From M3007 sp038203695 (GTDB lineage Bacteria; Bacteroidota; Bacteroidia; Chitinophagales; Saprospiraceae): 64,000 bases of DNA. The notes under the pieces are model-generated. The model searched no databases, had not been told where the DNA came from, and saw nothing but the letters and a program-made list of their open reading frames with translations. A program made the position numbers and the translations under genes. Of this stretch, positions 17,661 to 27,297 are shown in pieces. The stretch lies in the NCBI GenBank assembly GCA_038203695.1, contig JBBRDQ010000002.1, forward strand, positions 10,066 through 74,065, in the 5' to 3' direction. Each line of letters begins with the position of its first letter. Position 1 is the stretch's first letter.

Positions 17661-19589
17661 TTATTGCCGGCAGATCTTCCCAGTGGCCATCTGACCGGCC
17701 AGATTCAGCTGCCAAATGAAAATGCCACTTTCTGATAAAACCGTTTCCGGAATTTCAATCGAAGGAGCGCCAGTCTCCAGTGTAGTACTTAGCGTGTAGA
17801 CCTGTTGTCCAGTCAGGTTGTAAATCGTTAGTTGAACTGGCGTTGGCGTTTGCAGTGTGAAGTCGAACGTTGTGGCACCGGAGGTTGGATTAGGATGCGG
17901 CGGCAAAAAAGCGGCATCGGGAGAAAGCGTACTTCGACCAATTTGCAGCTGCAAACTCCGGCGGTTGTTACCAGCATCGTACGCCTCGGAGACAAGAGCC
18001 TGTGTATCCATGATCAATGCCTTGGAAAGTAAGATCGGTTTTAACACCTTTACTTTTAAAGTAATGAATGGTGAAGCCTGATCGAACAGTTGCCGGTTAG
18101 CGTCAAACCATAAGGCCCGGAATGTACCGTCGCTGATGAACAGATTTTCCGGAGCAATGCCATCAGCATCCTTTATTTGCACATAGTCAGGATCGGTGCG
18201 CAAGCCGATTTGCCAGCCATTCAGCGCAGCCGATTGATTGAAATAAATCGGGATATCAATTTCTTGTCCCGGCAAAAGCATTTTATCGGCAGCCGTAAGG
18301 ATTAGAGGCATCCGATCTTCTGCGGGGCCGCCAAATGGGTCGACACTCAGATTGACATCGCCCATTTTCAAGGCAATAAAATCGAGTCCGGAAAACTGTA
18401 GATCAGTGGAGAGGTTACTAAAATTTAATTGAAATGTGTCTTTTACCGAGGCGAAAGGAAAATTCAGGTTGGCGGGATTACTTAAAGGCCGGATAAAACG
18501 CCAAGACGGAACAGCTGGAAAACTATCATAAACACCGAGCACTATTTTGCGTGTTTCTACAATGTCAAATGTAGTGACCGTATTACTGGCATTTACGTCA
18601 GCTGCCAATAACTGATACATACTCGTAAATTGTTCAACACCCAGGATATGTTTGCTCATCAGTACCAAATCAAAGGTTGATACCCCATTGATCGTATTTG
18701 AATTCCGTTCGCCCCGCACGATTACCTGATAATTCCCGGGATAAGGAAGGGCTGCTATGGTATTGGCAAAACAAGAGTCCGTAACAATCTTATTGATAGA
18801 TTTGGTCACGGGCATTGGCAGCCCACCCGTTGATTGGGCCGTTGCTTTCAGCCGGTAATTGGAAAGTTTTTTGTTACTAACGGTACGTACACATCCTGAC
18901 AGGTGAATATCGCCGTCGTTATCGCAGATACACTGACCCGTACCGGGTTGTACTAACACATAATTGTTGCAGGAATTCATCAGGCCGTTGCCATCCCGGA
19001 CCCAGACTTCAACGAAGCGGATGCCTTGCTGGCATTTTGTAAATGTTATGCTGTCATTGGTCGGGAAACCAGTTCCGGTGCCCGCTTCGCGGATTGCCAC
19101 TTCGATTTGATTGGTGGGCGTACAGTTATCGGAATAATTGATAATAAACTGTTTGGCCGGGAAAGTAGCCTCGCATTCAGGCAGGTCAATACCCTGCGTC
19201 AATCCATTGAAACACAATAGACTGGGTGGCTGACAATCTTTTATAGTGAATAAATAACTACAGGTAATTAATTGCGCGCATCCATCAGTGGCTTTCCAGG
19301 TGACCCGATGTGTTCCCTTATTGAAAGTACCAAACAGGGTATCATTTTGTTCCATAATATCCGTACTCCCGTCGTTATTCAAGTCAATTTTGTAGGAATA
19401 GTTGATATTTTGATTGGAACAGGGCGTAACCGCCGGCTCTGTCATCATAATGGTCGCCTGGTTGCAAGCGCCTGGATTGAAACAGAACTGTTTGTTGGTG
19501 CACGGATTGGGATTTACCCAAAATATGTTTTGCGCCGTAGTGGTTTGGCCCGCAAGCCATAGGAAAAAGAGTAAAGTAAACCGATTCAT
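17661..19589 (-). CDS. Secreted protein with dockerin-like repeat and T9SS type A sorting domain
   Basis: This 642-residue protein has a signal peptide (MNRFTLLFFLWLAGQTTTAQ). The first ~230 residues carry Ig/HYR-like beta modules with many cysteines. Near 300-350 a dockerin type I-like pair is visible (NTINGVSTFDLVLMSKHILG and DVNASNTVTTFDIVETRKI), with the calcium-loop Asp/Asn pattern. A cohesin-like beta region (about 420-540) precedes a C-terminal sorting domain starting at PHPNPTSGATTFDF. Such proteins are exported by T9SS and fixed at the surface; the dockerin/cohesin-like combination occurs in Saprospiraceae without a cellulosome. The cargo function is unknown. Confidence 0.8.
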   Translation of the reverse strand: MNRFTLLFFLWLAGQTTTAQNIFWVNPNPCTNKQFCFNPGACNQATIMMTEPAVTPCSNQNINYSYKIDLNNDGSTDIMEQNDTLFGTFNKGTHRVTWKATDGCAQLITCSYLFTIKDCQPPSLLCFNGLTQGIDLPECEATFPAKQFIINYSDNCTPTNQIEVAIREAGTGTGFPTNDSITFTKCQQGIRFVEVWVRDGNGLMNSCNNYVLVQPGTGQCICDNDGDIHLSGCVRTVSNKKLSNYRLKATAQSTGGLPMPVTKSINKIVTDSCFANTIAALPYPGNYQVIVRGERNSNTINGVSTFDLVLMSKHILGVEQFTSMYQLLAADVNASNTVTTFDIVETRKIVLGVYDSFPAVPSWRFIRPLSNPANLNFPFASVKDTFQLNFSNLSTDLQFSGLDFIALKMGDVNLSVDPFGGPAEDRMPLILTAADKMLLPGQEIDIPIYFNQSAALNGWQIGLRTDPDYVQIKDADGIAPENLFISDGTFRALWFDANRQLFDQASPFITLKVKVLKPILLSKALIMDTQALVSEAYDAGNNRRSLQLQIGRSTLSPDAAFLPPHPNPTSGATTFDFTLQTPTPVQLTIYNLTGQQVYTLSTTLETGAPSIEIPETVLSESGIFIWQLNLAGQMATGKICRQ

Positions 19590-19708
19590 AATGGGTATGA
19601 ATGAAATGACAAAAAATTATAGCGGTGTGGATTAAGCCCGAAGACAGGAAACTTATCTTGACAATACTTCTAATCGTTTGCACATAGACATTTACAAGGC
19701 CCGTCGAA

Positions 19709-21160
19709 TTATTTTTTTCTTTGCTGCAAAAAATAGACCGGAATTCCCAAAAGTACAATAAACACGCCTGCCCAGGTATTTTGTGGCTTAGTTATGAGCA
19801 ATATTGTGCAAATCGTGCCGGCTATAAGGATGTAGAGTGCCGGAACTACCGGATACCCAACTACGCGGTAAGGACGTTCGGCATCGGGTTCTTTGCTTCG
19901 TAAAATAAACACACCGCCAATGGTAACCATATAAAAAATAAGCGATGCAAAGGTAGCATAGTCTAGTAAATCTCCATAAGTGCCGGAAAAACAGAGCAAA
20001 CTTGCCCAGATTGCCTGAATGATCAGGGCGAAACCAGGTACGCCGCGTTTATTCAAAGTAGCTGCTTTTTTAAAAAATAAGCCTGCGTCGGCCATGGCAT
20101 AATAAACGCGGGCACCCGCTAATATCAATCCATTGTTGCAGCCAAAAGTAGAAACCATAATTAGCCCGGCCATGAAAGCCGAAGCGACACTGCCAAAAAT
20201 CATAGAGGCCGCAGCGGTACCAACGCGATCAGAACCACCTCCGGCAAACTGAATCCCTTGTCCCATAATATCGGTGGCATTCGGATCGCCTTTTACGGGT
20301 AAAAGTGCCAGGTAAGCGACATTGGCCAGGATATAAAGTCCAGTGACAATACAAGTGCCGAACAACAGGCTTAAGGGAATATTGCGGCGCGGGTTTTTCA
20401 TTTCGCCGGCAATAAACGTTACATTATTCCAGGCATCGCTTGAAAAAAGCGGGCCGATAATCGCAGTGCCCAGCGCCATGAATAATGCCAGACCGGTAAT
20501 CGGACTGGTAATCCACTGTTCGCCTACTTGTACGGTCTGGGAAGCCTGCCAGAATGTTTGTAGATTTTGACTGAAGACATCGCTTTTCAGACCGATTGCC
20601 AGTCCCAGTACAATCAGTGCCAACAACGCCAGCAATTTTGCCGAAGTAAAAACGACCTGGATCACTTTGCCATGTTGAATGCCCCGACTGTTGACGGCCG
20701 TCAGGAACAAGATCATGGCCACAGAAAACACTTGATTGGCTGAAACTTTCAACTTGCCCAACGAAAACAACACATTATCAGGGCTTAACTCCGGAAAAAA
20801 GTAGGCTGTGTACTTAGCGAATGCGACCGCGACCGCCGCTATTACGCCGGTTTGAATGACCATAAACACCGTCCAGCCGTATAAAAATGCTGGCAGATTC
20901 CCATAAGCCCGCTGAATATAGACAAACTGTCCACCCGCTTTTGGCATCATGCCGGCCAGTTCTCCATAACTCAGGGCCGCGACAATGGTAATCATTCCAG
21001 TCAGCAGCCATAACAGCAACATCCAGCCGCCGGAGCCAACGACCCGGGCACAATCGGCACTGACGATAAAAATACCGGACCCGATCATACTGCCGGCTAC
21101 CAGCATGGTACCATCAAATACGCCGAGCGAGCGTTGAAACTTGTTGTCTTGTTCAGTCAT
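19709..21160 (-). CDS. APC family amino acid permease (LAT-like)
   Basis: This 483-residue protein has about 12 transmembrane helices. Helix 1 contains VAGSMIGSGIFIVSAD, the GSGIF substrate-binding loop of the APC superfamily. GELAGMMPKAGGQFVYIQRAYG between helices 2 and 3 and SSDAWNNVTFIAGEMKNPRRNIPLSL near helix 6 are typical of the L-type (LAT) branch. Transport is probably amino acid uptake or exchange across the inner membrane; the substrate is not predictable. It lies 93 bp after the next permease's stop codon, with a terminator between them, so the two are likely separate units. Confidence 0.9.
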   Translation of the reverse strand: MTEQDNKFQRSLGVFDGTMLVAGSMIGSGIFIVSADCARVVGSGGWMLLLWLLTGMITIVAALSYGELAGMMPKAGGQFVYIQRAYGNLPAFLYGWTVFMVIQTGVIAAVAVAFAKYTAYFFPELSPDNVLFSLGKLKVSANQVFSVAMILFLTAVNSRGIQHGKVIQVVFTSAKLLALLALIVLGLAIGLKSDVFSQNLQTFWQASQTVQVGEQWITSPITGLALFMALGTAIIGPLFSSDAWNNVTFIAGEMKNPRRNIPLSLLFGTCIVTGLYILANVAYLALLPVKGDPNATDIMGQGIQFAGGGSDRVGTAAASMIFGSVASAFMAGLIMVSTFGCNNGLILAGARVYYAMADAGLFFKKAATLNKRGVPGFALIIQAIWASLLCFSGTYGDLLDYATFASLIFYMVTIGGVFILRSKEPDAERPYRVVGYPVVPALYILIAGTICTILLITKPQNTWAGVFIVLLGIPVYFLQQRKK

Positions 21161-21183
21161 GGTAATAAACCTGATCAGTTACG

Positions 21184-21221
21184 AAAAAAGAGATTTTCAG
21201 GGGGATGCCCCGAAAATCTCT
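21184..21221 (-). terminator. Terminator between the two permease genes
   Basis: Minus-strand arms at 21221-21212 and 21098-21089-type positions within this span (AGAGATTTTC and GAAAATCTCT) pair perfectly over 10 bp, with an inner GGGG/CCCC pairing, and are followed by five T (21188-21184). It terminates the upstream CAT-type permease. Confidence 0.85.
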
Positions 21222-21253
21222 TGTATTAGTTGCGTTAATTATGTGCGCACCGA

Positions 21254-22732
21254 TTACAAATTTTTCTGCACTTTACTGTGATGGCGGCTATAAGTAAAGT
21301 AGATCACCAGGCCAATGGCCAGCCAGATGAGCAGGCGCGTCCAGTTTTCCCAGCCTAAGCCAAAAATCATTGCGCCGCAGACCAAAGCACCCAAAATTGG
21401 CACGAGCGGCACCAATGGTGTTTTGAAAGGGCGGTCGGCATTCGGATCGCTTTTGCGCATGACGATAATGCCCAAAGATACCAGCATAAAGGCAAATAAA
21501 GTACCGATACTGGTCATATCCCCCACAATACTGCCGGGTACAAATGCTGCAAATAATCCAACGAAAGCAAAGAACAGCCAGTTGGATTTCCACGGTGTGC
21601 GGAAACGTGGGTGTATTTCAGAGAAAACTTTAGGGACTAAACCATCGCGCGACATAGAATAGAATACGCGACTTTGGCCCAGCAACATGACCAGAATAAC
21701 GGATGAAAAACCAAAGAGGATGGCAATCGTCACTAATTTAGCCAGCCAGCCGTATCCGGTCATATACTTGCCGATAGCGAACGCAACGGATGCTTCGGAG
21801 CCTTCGGTACGAAATTCGGTATAGTGTGCAATGCCAGTGAGCACGTAGCTGAATAAGATATACAAAATGGTGCAAATTACCAGCGAGCCTAATATACCGA
21901 TCGGCATATCGCGATTGGGTCTTTTGGTTTCCTGAGCAGCTGTTGATACCGCATCAAAGCCAATAAAAGCAAAAAATACGACCCCGGCACCGGCCAAAAT
22001 ACCGCCCCATCCCCCAAAACTATGGGTAATACCCATCGAATTCGTATAGGTCGAAACGGCAGGAATCAATGGTTCGTGATTGGCAGGTACGATAAATGAC
22101 CAGCCTAATACAATCAATAAAATTACAATCAGTACTTTTACGACCACAATAACCGCATTTAACGAGGCGGATTCCTGAATACCCCTAATTAGAATAAAGG
22201 TCAGCAAAAGCAGAATGAAGAGTGCTGGAAGATTCATAATGCCTGAAATGCCATCCGGCGAAGCCTGAAAAGGCGAGTGGCACCACTGATAGGGAATCAT
22301 GTAAGCAGGACCCAAAAACTGTTCAATAAGTTTATTCAGGTATTCTGACCAGGCAATGGATACCGTTGCGGCACCCAGCGCATATTCCAGGACTAGGTCC
22401 CAGCCGATTATCCAGGCAACAAATTCGCCCATAGTGGCGTAAGAGTAAGTGTAGGCGCTGCCAGAGATGGGGATCATGGAAGCAAATTCTGCATAACACA
22501 GCCCGGCAAAAGCACAACCGATCGCTGCGATAATAAAACTAAGGGTAACACCAGGGCCGGCATGTTCGGCGGCAGCAGAGGCAGTACGAACAAACAGCCC
22601 TGCGCCAATGATAGCGCCAATACCCAGCATAACCAGGTTAAATGCACCCAAATGGCGTCGTAAAGTACCCTGCCCTTCTTCGGCGGCTTCGCCGAGCAAG
22701 ACTTTTAATGATTTTTTTGCAAATAAATTCAT
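21254..22732 (-). CDS. APC family amino acid permease (cationic amino acid transporter type)
   Basis: This 492-residue protein uses the ATG at 22732 (MNLFAKKSLKVLLGEAAEEG). A longer frame to 22810 lacks a good start. The cytoplasmic N-terminus is followed by LGAFNLVMLGIGAIIGAGLFV, then CAEFASMIPISGSAYTYSYATMGE and FFAFIGFDAVSTAAQETKRPNRDMP, the signatures of the CAT subgroup. About 12 membrane helices fit. The likely role is proton-coupled or facilitated uptake of amino acids. It is the first of two consecutive APC permeases and starts 110 bp from the divergent hemD. Confidence 0.9.
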   Translation of the reverse strand: MNLFAKKSLKVLLGEAAEEGQGTLRRHLGAFNLVMLGIGAIIGAGLFVRTASAAAEHAGPGVTLSFIIAAIGCAFAGLCYAEFASMIPISGSAYTYSYATMGEFVAWIIGWDLVLEYALGAATVSIAWSEYLNKLIEQFLGPAYMIPYQWCHSPFQASPDGISGIMNLPALFILLLLTFILIRGIQESASLNAVIVVVKVLIVILLIVLGWSFIVPANHEPLIPAVSTYTNSMGITHSFGGWGGILAGAGVVFFAFIGFDAVSTAAQETKRPNRDMPIGILGSLVICTILYILFSYVLTGIAHYTEFRTEGSEASVAFAIGKYMTGYGWLAKLVTIAILFGFSSVILVMLLGQSRVFYSMSRDGLVPKVFSEIHPRFRTPWKSNWLFFAFVGLFAAFVPGSIVGDMTSIGTLFAFMLVSLGIIVMRKSDPNADRPFKTPLVPLVPILGALVCGAMIFGLGWENWTRLLIWLAIGLVIYFTYSRHHSKVQKNL

Positions 22733-22842
22733 AGTAACAAACGATGGTTGAAGAATATTTTCGGCGGGCAAGATAGCGATTTTTGGCACTTGTAATTTTT
22801 GATTCCGCATTTTTGCAGCGCATCCATATTATTATTCGTTTT

Positions 22843-23520
22843 ATGACCGTATTTATCAGTCGTTCTTTGCTTGAAGCGCCGGTGTTCGTACAACTACTAC
22901 AGGCGTATGGACATATTGTACAAGGATCCCCATTGATCATTTTGGCACCACTCCCGCCCCGGCAATTGCCGGCATTCGATTGGGTGTTTTTTTCCAGTAA
23001 AAATGCGGTGCATTATTTATTGGATGTACAACCGCAAAGTACGTTCGAAAATGACCGGGTGCGTATCGCCGCCCTTGGATCCGCTACAGCTACTGCGCTA
23101 CACCGCTATTTCGACCCAATCGATTTTATCGGTACCGGCGATCCGGTATCTACCGCGGTCCTTTTTCAAAAATTGATCGGTACGACGTATCCAGTCGTAT
23201 TGTTTCCAGGTGCCAGAAACTCGCAGCAAAGCGTGCAATTGCTGCTGGGCGATGCAGTAGCGGGAATTCATTGGGAAGTGTATGATAACCAACCGGTAGC
23301 AGCGGTGCCGGCCATTTCCGCTGTCGTGTTGGTATTTACCAGTCCAATGAACGCGCAAGCCTATTTCAAACACCATGTGCTGGCGACCGGACAACGCGTC
23401 GTAGCAATCGGCAATACGACGGCCCAGGCGTTGCAAAACCTGGGTATAACGGAGGTGATAATTGCCGTTGAACCAACTGAAACAGGTTTAGCGCAGGCAG
23501 TGCTGCATTTACTAAGTTGA
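22843..23520 (+). CDS. hemD: Uroporphyrinogen-III synthase
   Basis: This 225-residue protein starts at the ATG at 22843 (MTVFISRSL), where HemD proteins normally begin. The two-domain pattern is visible: DWVFFSSKNAVHYLL in the first half, GSATATALHRYF, then VVLVFTSPMNAQAYF and VVAIGNTTAQALQNLGI in the second, all conserved around the cleft. The enzyme cyclises hydroxymethylbilane with ring-D inversion on the haem pathway. Overall divergence is high, as is usual for the family. Other hem genes are not nearby. Its stop overlaps the beginning of a longer frame for the next gene, but that gene's likely start is 68 bp further on. Confidence 0.88.
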   Translation: MTVFISRSLLEAPVFVQLLQAYGHIVQGSPLIILAPLPPRQLPAFDWVFFSSKNAVHYLLDVQPQSTFENDRVRIAALGSATATALHRYFDPIDFIGTGDPVSTAVLFQKLIGTTYPVVLFPGARNSQQSVQLLLGDAVAGIHWEVYDNQPVAAVPAISAVVLVFTSPMNAQAYFKHHVLATGQRVVAIGNTTAQALQNLGITEVIIAVEPTETGLAQAVLHLLS

Positions 23521-23525
23521 ATTGT

Positions 23526-23533
23526 TACTTTTG
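23526..23533 (+). promoter_or_regulatory. Candidate -7 element (TACTTTTG)
   Basis: Matches the Bacteroidota -7 consensus TAnnTTTG, 55 bp before the TPR protein start. No convincing -33 TTTG was found at the usual spacing. Confidence 0.35.
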
Positions 23534-23588
23534 CCTTTTCAATCCAAGGCTGACTGCATGTCGGCGCAAGTGTCAAAAGAATCTTCAA

Positions 23589-25637
23589 ATGGCAAAAAGA
23601 CCCGTACCAGGCCCTGCTAAAAGGCCCCAAGCCCGTGTAGAAGCGGACAACCGCCCCGCTAAAAAACCAATGGTAAAGTCTACTGAAGCAGCCGGTAGCG
23701 GCCGCTGGAAATTTGTGCTGGCCGTACTGGCCATTACCTTTTGCTGCTTTTTACCTACTTTTAAATATGACTTCGTCAATTGGGACGACGAACCGAACAT
23801 CACCGAAAATCCTAACCTGGAGCGCATTGGTTACGAGCCATTCGGCGGTATTGTAAAGGATATTTTTAGTATCGATAAAGGTGCCGTGATTGGTAACTAC
23901 AATCCACTGCCGATTCTGACTTTTGCAGTCGAAAAAAAGATCGCCGGCGATTATGATCCGCATCTTATCCACTTTGACAATGTAATGCTGCACCTGGCGA
24001 CCGTGTTTTTTGCGATGTGCGTTTTATGGGCGATGGGTATGGGAAACTGGGGGGCTTTCGTAGGTGGACTGCTATTTGGCATTCATCCAATGCGGGTGGA
24101 ATCGGTCGCCTGGGCTACCGAACGCAAAGACGTGTTGTTCGGTTTATTCTTTTTTGCCGCTTTATTGACCTACTTTAAGTACCTGAAGGCCAATGATAGC
24201 AGTCGAAAAACAGGACTTTATGTACTGACATTTGTTTTGGCACTCTTGTCCTGTTTCTCTAAAGTGCAGGGGGTCACGCTGGTTCTTTCCATGTTGGTGG
24301 TCGATTATTTCGTAGCGCGGCGTTTTGATGCGAAAATGGTGCTGGAAAAAATACCGTTCTTTATATTAGCCGGCGTATTCGGCTGGATTAATATAAATAC
24401 GTTGGCGGCACAAGGATCCTTTGATGACCAGATCACGGAATTTACCTGGATAAGCCGCATTTTTATCGGTACGTCTTCGTTTTGCGTGTATTTGTACAAG
24501 CTGTTCATCCCGTATCCGATGTTGCCACAGTATCCGTACCCCAAGCCGTTGCCCTTGATTATGAAATTCGGACCGGTTGGTTTTTTGGCGGCGATTGGGC
24601 TGTTTGCCTGGTTGGTAGCGCGCAAAAACCGGATTGCAGTATTTGGCACCGCGTTCTTTTTTGTAAATGTGATGTTCCTGTTGCAGTGGAAAGGCGCCGG
24701 ACAAGGTTTTCTGGCCGACCGTTTTACGTACGTTCCTTATTTCGGATTTTTTGCCATTGCCGCCTACTTTTATGATAAGTACCAACAAAATCCGCAGTAC
24801 CAAACCGGACTGCGCGTCGCCCTCGGCCTGGTCGCAATTATTTTTTCCGCCTGGACTGTAAAACAAGTTGGCATCTGGCAAAACGGCGGGACGCTGTGGA
24901 CGGCTGTAATGGAGTACGACCAGAATGAAAAATTAAAAAAGAATACCTTGCCATACTGGAATCGCGGGCAGTATAACCGCAACAAACTGGGTAACTACGA
25001 TGCTGCTTTGAAAGATTACAGTCAGGCGATTACGATCGAAACCACCAATCCGGAACTTTACATCAGCCGTGGAAAGACCTATTTCGATATGGCGATGTCT
25101 GGAAAATACAAAGGACAAGAATCGGGCCTGGTACAGAAGGCCATCGAAGATTATACAAGTGCCCTGGCGATCGAAAAAATCAAACCGAAATCTAAAGCGG
25201 AGGCATTCATTAATCGCGGCGCGGCCATGGGCGCTATTAATAATCTGCCGGCTGCCATTGAGAATCTTACGGAGGGCCTAAAACTGGATCCAAAAAACAA
25301 AAATGGTTATTACAATCGTTCGATCGTATATTATAGTCAGCAAGATTATAACAATGCGCTGGCAGATTACCAGAAATACCTGGAATTTGACCCTTATAAT
25401 GCCAATATCTGGTATGAGAGCGGCATGATCCTCCGCGCTATGAATCGCAATGATGAAGCCATTCAGGCGCTTACGAAAGCCATCAAACTACAACCTAAAT
25501 TAGGGATCGCTTATCTGGAACGCGCTCGAGCTTATACCCAGATAGGTAATACGGCCGCTGCGCAACAAGATTATCAAACAGCGCAGCAATATGGCCAACG
25601 GCCCAATGAAGTGGATCAGAAATTGATCCGGAAATAA
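23589..25637 (+). CDS. Polytopic membrane protein with C-terminal TPR repeats (TMTC/glycosyltransferase-like)
   Basis: This 682-residue protein starts at the ATG at 23589, with a basic Pro/Lys-rich cytoplasmic tail of ~40 residues. About 10-11 membrane helices follow. The first loop contains NWDDEPNITENPNL, an acidic motif like the catalytic loop of GT-C (TMTC, Pmt-type) proteins, and later GIHPMRVESVAWATERKDVL, a signature of this family. From about 470 on, at least five TPR units appear (PYWNRGQYNRNKLGNYDAALKDY and later copies). The family is thought to be membrane glycosyltransferases or assembly factors; substrate and direction of transfer are unknown. The gene ends in a very strong bidirectional terminator. 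Confidence 0.8.
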   Translation: MAKRPVPGPAKRPQARVEADNRPAKKPMVKSTEAAGSGRWKFVLAVLAITFCCFLPTFKYDFVNWDDEPNITENPNLERIGYEPFGGIVKDIFSIDKGAVIGNYNPLPILTFAVEKKIAGDYDPHLIHFDNVMLHLATVFFAMCVLWAMGMGNWGAFVGGLLFGIHPMRVESVAWATERKDVLFGLFFFAALLTYFKYLKANDSSRKTGLYVLTFVLALLSCFSKVQGVTLVLSMLVVDYFVARRFDAKMVLEKIPFFILAGVFGWININTLAAQGSFDDQITEFTWISRIFIGTSSFCVYLYKLFIPYPMLPQYPYPKPLPLIMKFGPVGFLAAIGLFAWLVARKNRIAVFGTAFFFVNVMFLLQWKGAGQGFLADRFTYVPYFGFFAIAAYFYDKYQQNPQYQTGLRVALGLVAIIFSAWTVKQVGIWQNGGTLWTAVMEYDQNEKLKKNTLPYWNRGQYNRNKLGNYDAALKDYSQAITIETTNPELYISRGKTYFDMAMSGKYKGQESGLVQKAIEDYTSALAIEKIKPKSKAEAFINRGAAMGAINNLPAAIENLTEGLKLDPKNKNGYYNRSIVYYSQQDYNNALADYQKYLEFDPYNANIWYESGMILRAMNRNDEAIQALTKAIKLQPKLGIAYLERARAYTQIGNTAAAQQDYQTAQQYGQRPNEVDQKLIRK

Positions 25638-25652
25638 AACGAACCGTATTTA

Positions 25653-25710
25653 TTCCATAAAAAAAGCGGCCTGTCGATAATACCATCAACAGGCCGCTTT
25701 TTTTATGGAA
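25653..25710. terminator. Bidirectional terminator with a perfect 22-bp stem
   Basis: Arms 25653-25674 and 25689-25710 are perfectly complementary around a 14-nt loop. They include a GC core (GCGGCCTGT) and seven-base A and T runs. It separates the convergent TPR protein and TonB genes. Confidence 0.92.
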
Positions 25711-25717
25711 TGAACGC

Positions 25718-26692
25718 TTATTGCTGCTTGAATATAAACTGAATCCAGCCGCATTGATTATCGGAACCGGGTTCGAATTTCCACTGTTTTGCCGCCGCAA
25801 CTGCGCTGGCGCGCAAACCGCTATCGGTCGTGGTTGATCCACTTTGCGTAGGCGTTGCACTGGTAATACGACCATTACTATCCACACAAACTTCCAGTCG
25901 AATGGTACCTTGGGCGTTGGAATTGTATTGCGCTTTTACTTTGTTGAGCACTTTACGACCTCCTAAACCACCGCCTACCGAAGCGCCGGTACCCGTACCG
26001 TCTCCGCCACCGGTACCACCACCGGTCCCATTACTTTTGCCAAATGGATTATCACCGGTGCCGCCTGGAATGCCTTGGTTGCCGGGTTTTCCAGTATTGC
26101 CTTGACCAGTACCGGTAGAACCTGGTTTGCCAAAGGTGCCACCGAACTGTCCTTTTTTCTTAGCCAGATCTTCCTGCTCCTTACGTTTACGATCCGCTAC
26201 CGCCTGCGCAGCTGCTTGTTTTTGGGCTTCCACCTGCCGTTGTGCGTCTTCCTGTTGTTTGCGCTGCCGATCCGCTTCAACCTGCCGCTGCCGGTCCGCT
26301 TCTTTCTGTTTTTGGACGGCGGCTACGTTGGGGTCATTTGTTGTAGACGTAGGGGGTGTCGTCGCTTTGGATGGCGGCGGCGGGGTTGTTGGAGTCGGTT
26401 TTGGCGCTGCCGGGGTTGGTTCCGGATCGGCTACCGCTTCTGTTTGCGAAGGATCTTCCATTTGCTGGCCTTGCGGCGCAGGATCGCTGCCCTGGCCTTC
26501 ATCCGGCATCCCGGCAGCAGCATTATCGCCGCCGCCGCCCATTTCCAGGGCAATAGCAATGGTTTGCTCTTCCGGCTCGGGATTTTTCCCAAAACGGTAA
26601 AAGATGATCAGGGCAAGCAGCAAAGCATGGAATATAAAACTTAACAAGGCTGCTTTAGCGCGATTGTCTTCCTTCTGAACAGTGGCTTTCAT
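25718..26692 (-). CDS. TonB/TolA-like energy transducer
   Basis: This 324-residue protein starts at the ATG at 26692 (MKATVQKEDNRAKAALLSF). One membrane helix (about 12-32) is followed by a Pro/Thr-rich stretch, a long charged Q/R/K/E coiled segment (about 125-190), a Gly-rich GTG linker, and a C-terminal domain of ~90 residues. In that domain GTIRLEVCVDSNGRI and AVAAAKQWKFEP match the TonB C-terminal fold. Two cysteines, in VCVDS and NQCGW, may pair. The protein would transmit proton-motive force from ExbB/ExbD to outer-membrane transporters. It is the third gene of an exbB-exbD-tonB run; the gap to exbD is 137 bp. Confidence 0.85.
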   Translation of the reverse strand: MKATVQKEDNRAKAALLSFIFHALLLALIIFYRFGKNPEPEEQTIAIALEMGGGGDNAAAGMPDEGQGSDPAPQGQQMEDPSQTEAVADPEPTPAAPKPTPTTPPPPSKATTPPTSTTNDPNVAAVQKQKEADRQRQVEADRQRKQQEDAQRQVEAQKQAAAQAVADRKRKEQEDLAKKKGQFGGTFGKPGSTGTGQGNTGKPGNQGIPGGTGDNPFGKSNGTGGGTGGGDGTGTGASVGGGLGGRKVLNKVKAQYNSNAQGTIRLEVCVDSNGRITSATPTQSGSTTTDSGLRASAVAAAKQWKFEPGSDNQCGWIQFIFKQQ

Positions 26693-26829
26693 ATAAAAAT
26701 CTGTTTTAAGTAACCCGCAATAGGGAACAGGTTGAAAAACGCCTGCCAATTTACGAAGTACTAAACAAGGATGATCGGTTGCTAAAAAAATACATAACCG
26801 CAGCAAATTTTTTCGCTTCGGTTATCCAC

Positions 26830-27261
26830 TTAATTTTTTCCTGGCGTTGGATTGGTAGCCAGAATGGTTTTTACCTGTAGGCGGTTGGCAATATCCAGTA
26901 CAAATACAACATTATCGACCGTAGCCGCTTTATCGGCGGAAACGGTAACTGTGGTATTTTTCAGGTCTTTGCCGCCGGCTTCAATTTTGGCTTTTAAAGC
27001 AGATTCAAGCCGTTCTTTGGCAATTAAGGAAGGTGCGCCACTGGCAGTGCCGAGGTAGAATGTACCATCGGGTTTGATAGAAATTGCCAGGGAAGGCGAT
27101 GCCATAGAAGTGGAACTGCTTGATGGAAGCGACAGGTTCAGGGCATTAGGCGTGACAAACTTCGAAGTTAACATGAAAAACATCAGCAACAGGAAGATTA
27201 CGTCGATCATCGCCGCCAGACTGAATTCCGGTTCTACGCGGACTCTTCGTTTCAGGCTCAT
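26830..27261 (-). CDS. exbD: ExbD/TolR biopolymer transport protein
   Basis: This 143-residue protein has one N-terminal membrane helix (SLAAMIDVIFLLLMFFMLTS). D20, within MIDVIFLLL, is the expected proton-relay residue. A periplasmic domain follows with NALNLSLPSSSS and VSADKAATVDNVVFVLDIANRL, typical of ExbD/TolR. It partners ExbB to energise TonB. It is 36 bp after exbB and probably co-transcribed with it. Confidence 0.92.
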   Translation of the reverse strand: MSLKRRVRVEPEFSLAAMIDVIFLLLMFFMLTSKFVTPNALNLSLPSSSSTSMASPSLAISIKPDGTFYLGTASGAPSLIAKERLESALKAKIEAGGKDLKNTTVTVSADKAATVDNVVFVLDIANRLQVKTILATNPTPGKN

Positions 27262-27297
27262 ATATCGTGCGGTATTAGTATGCGTTAACTACTTGGT

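Noticed and set aside
25718..26692. Long open frames opposite the tonB gene (26075-26644 and 26127-26600, plus strand)
   Set aside because: They arise from the biased Gln/Arg/Gly/Pro codons of tonB; the predicted proteins are low complexity with no family resemblance.
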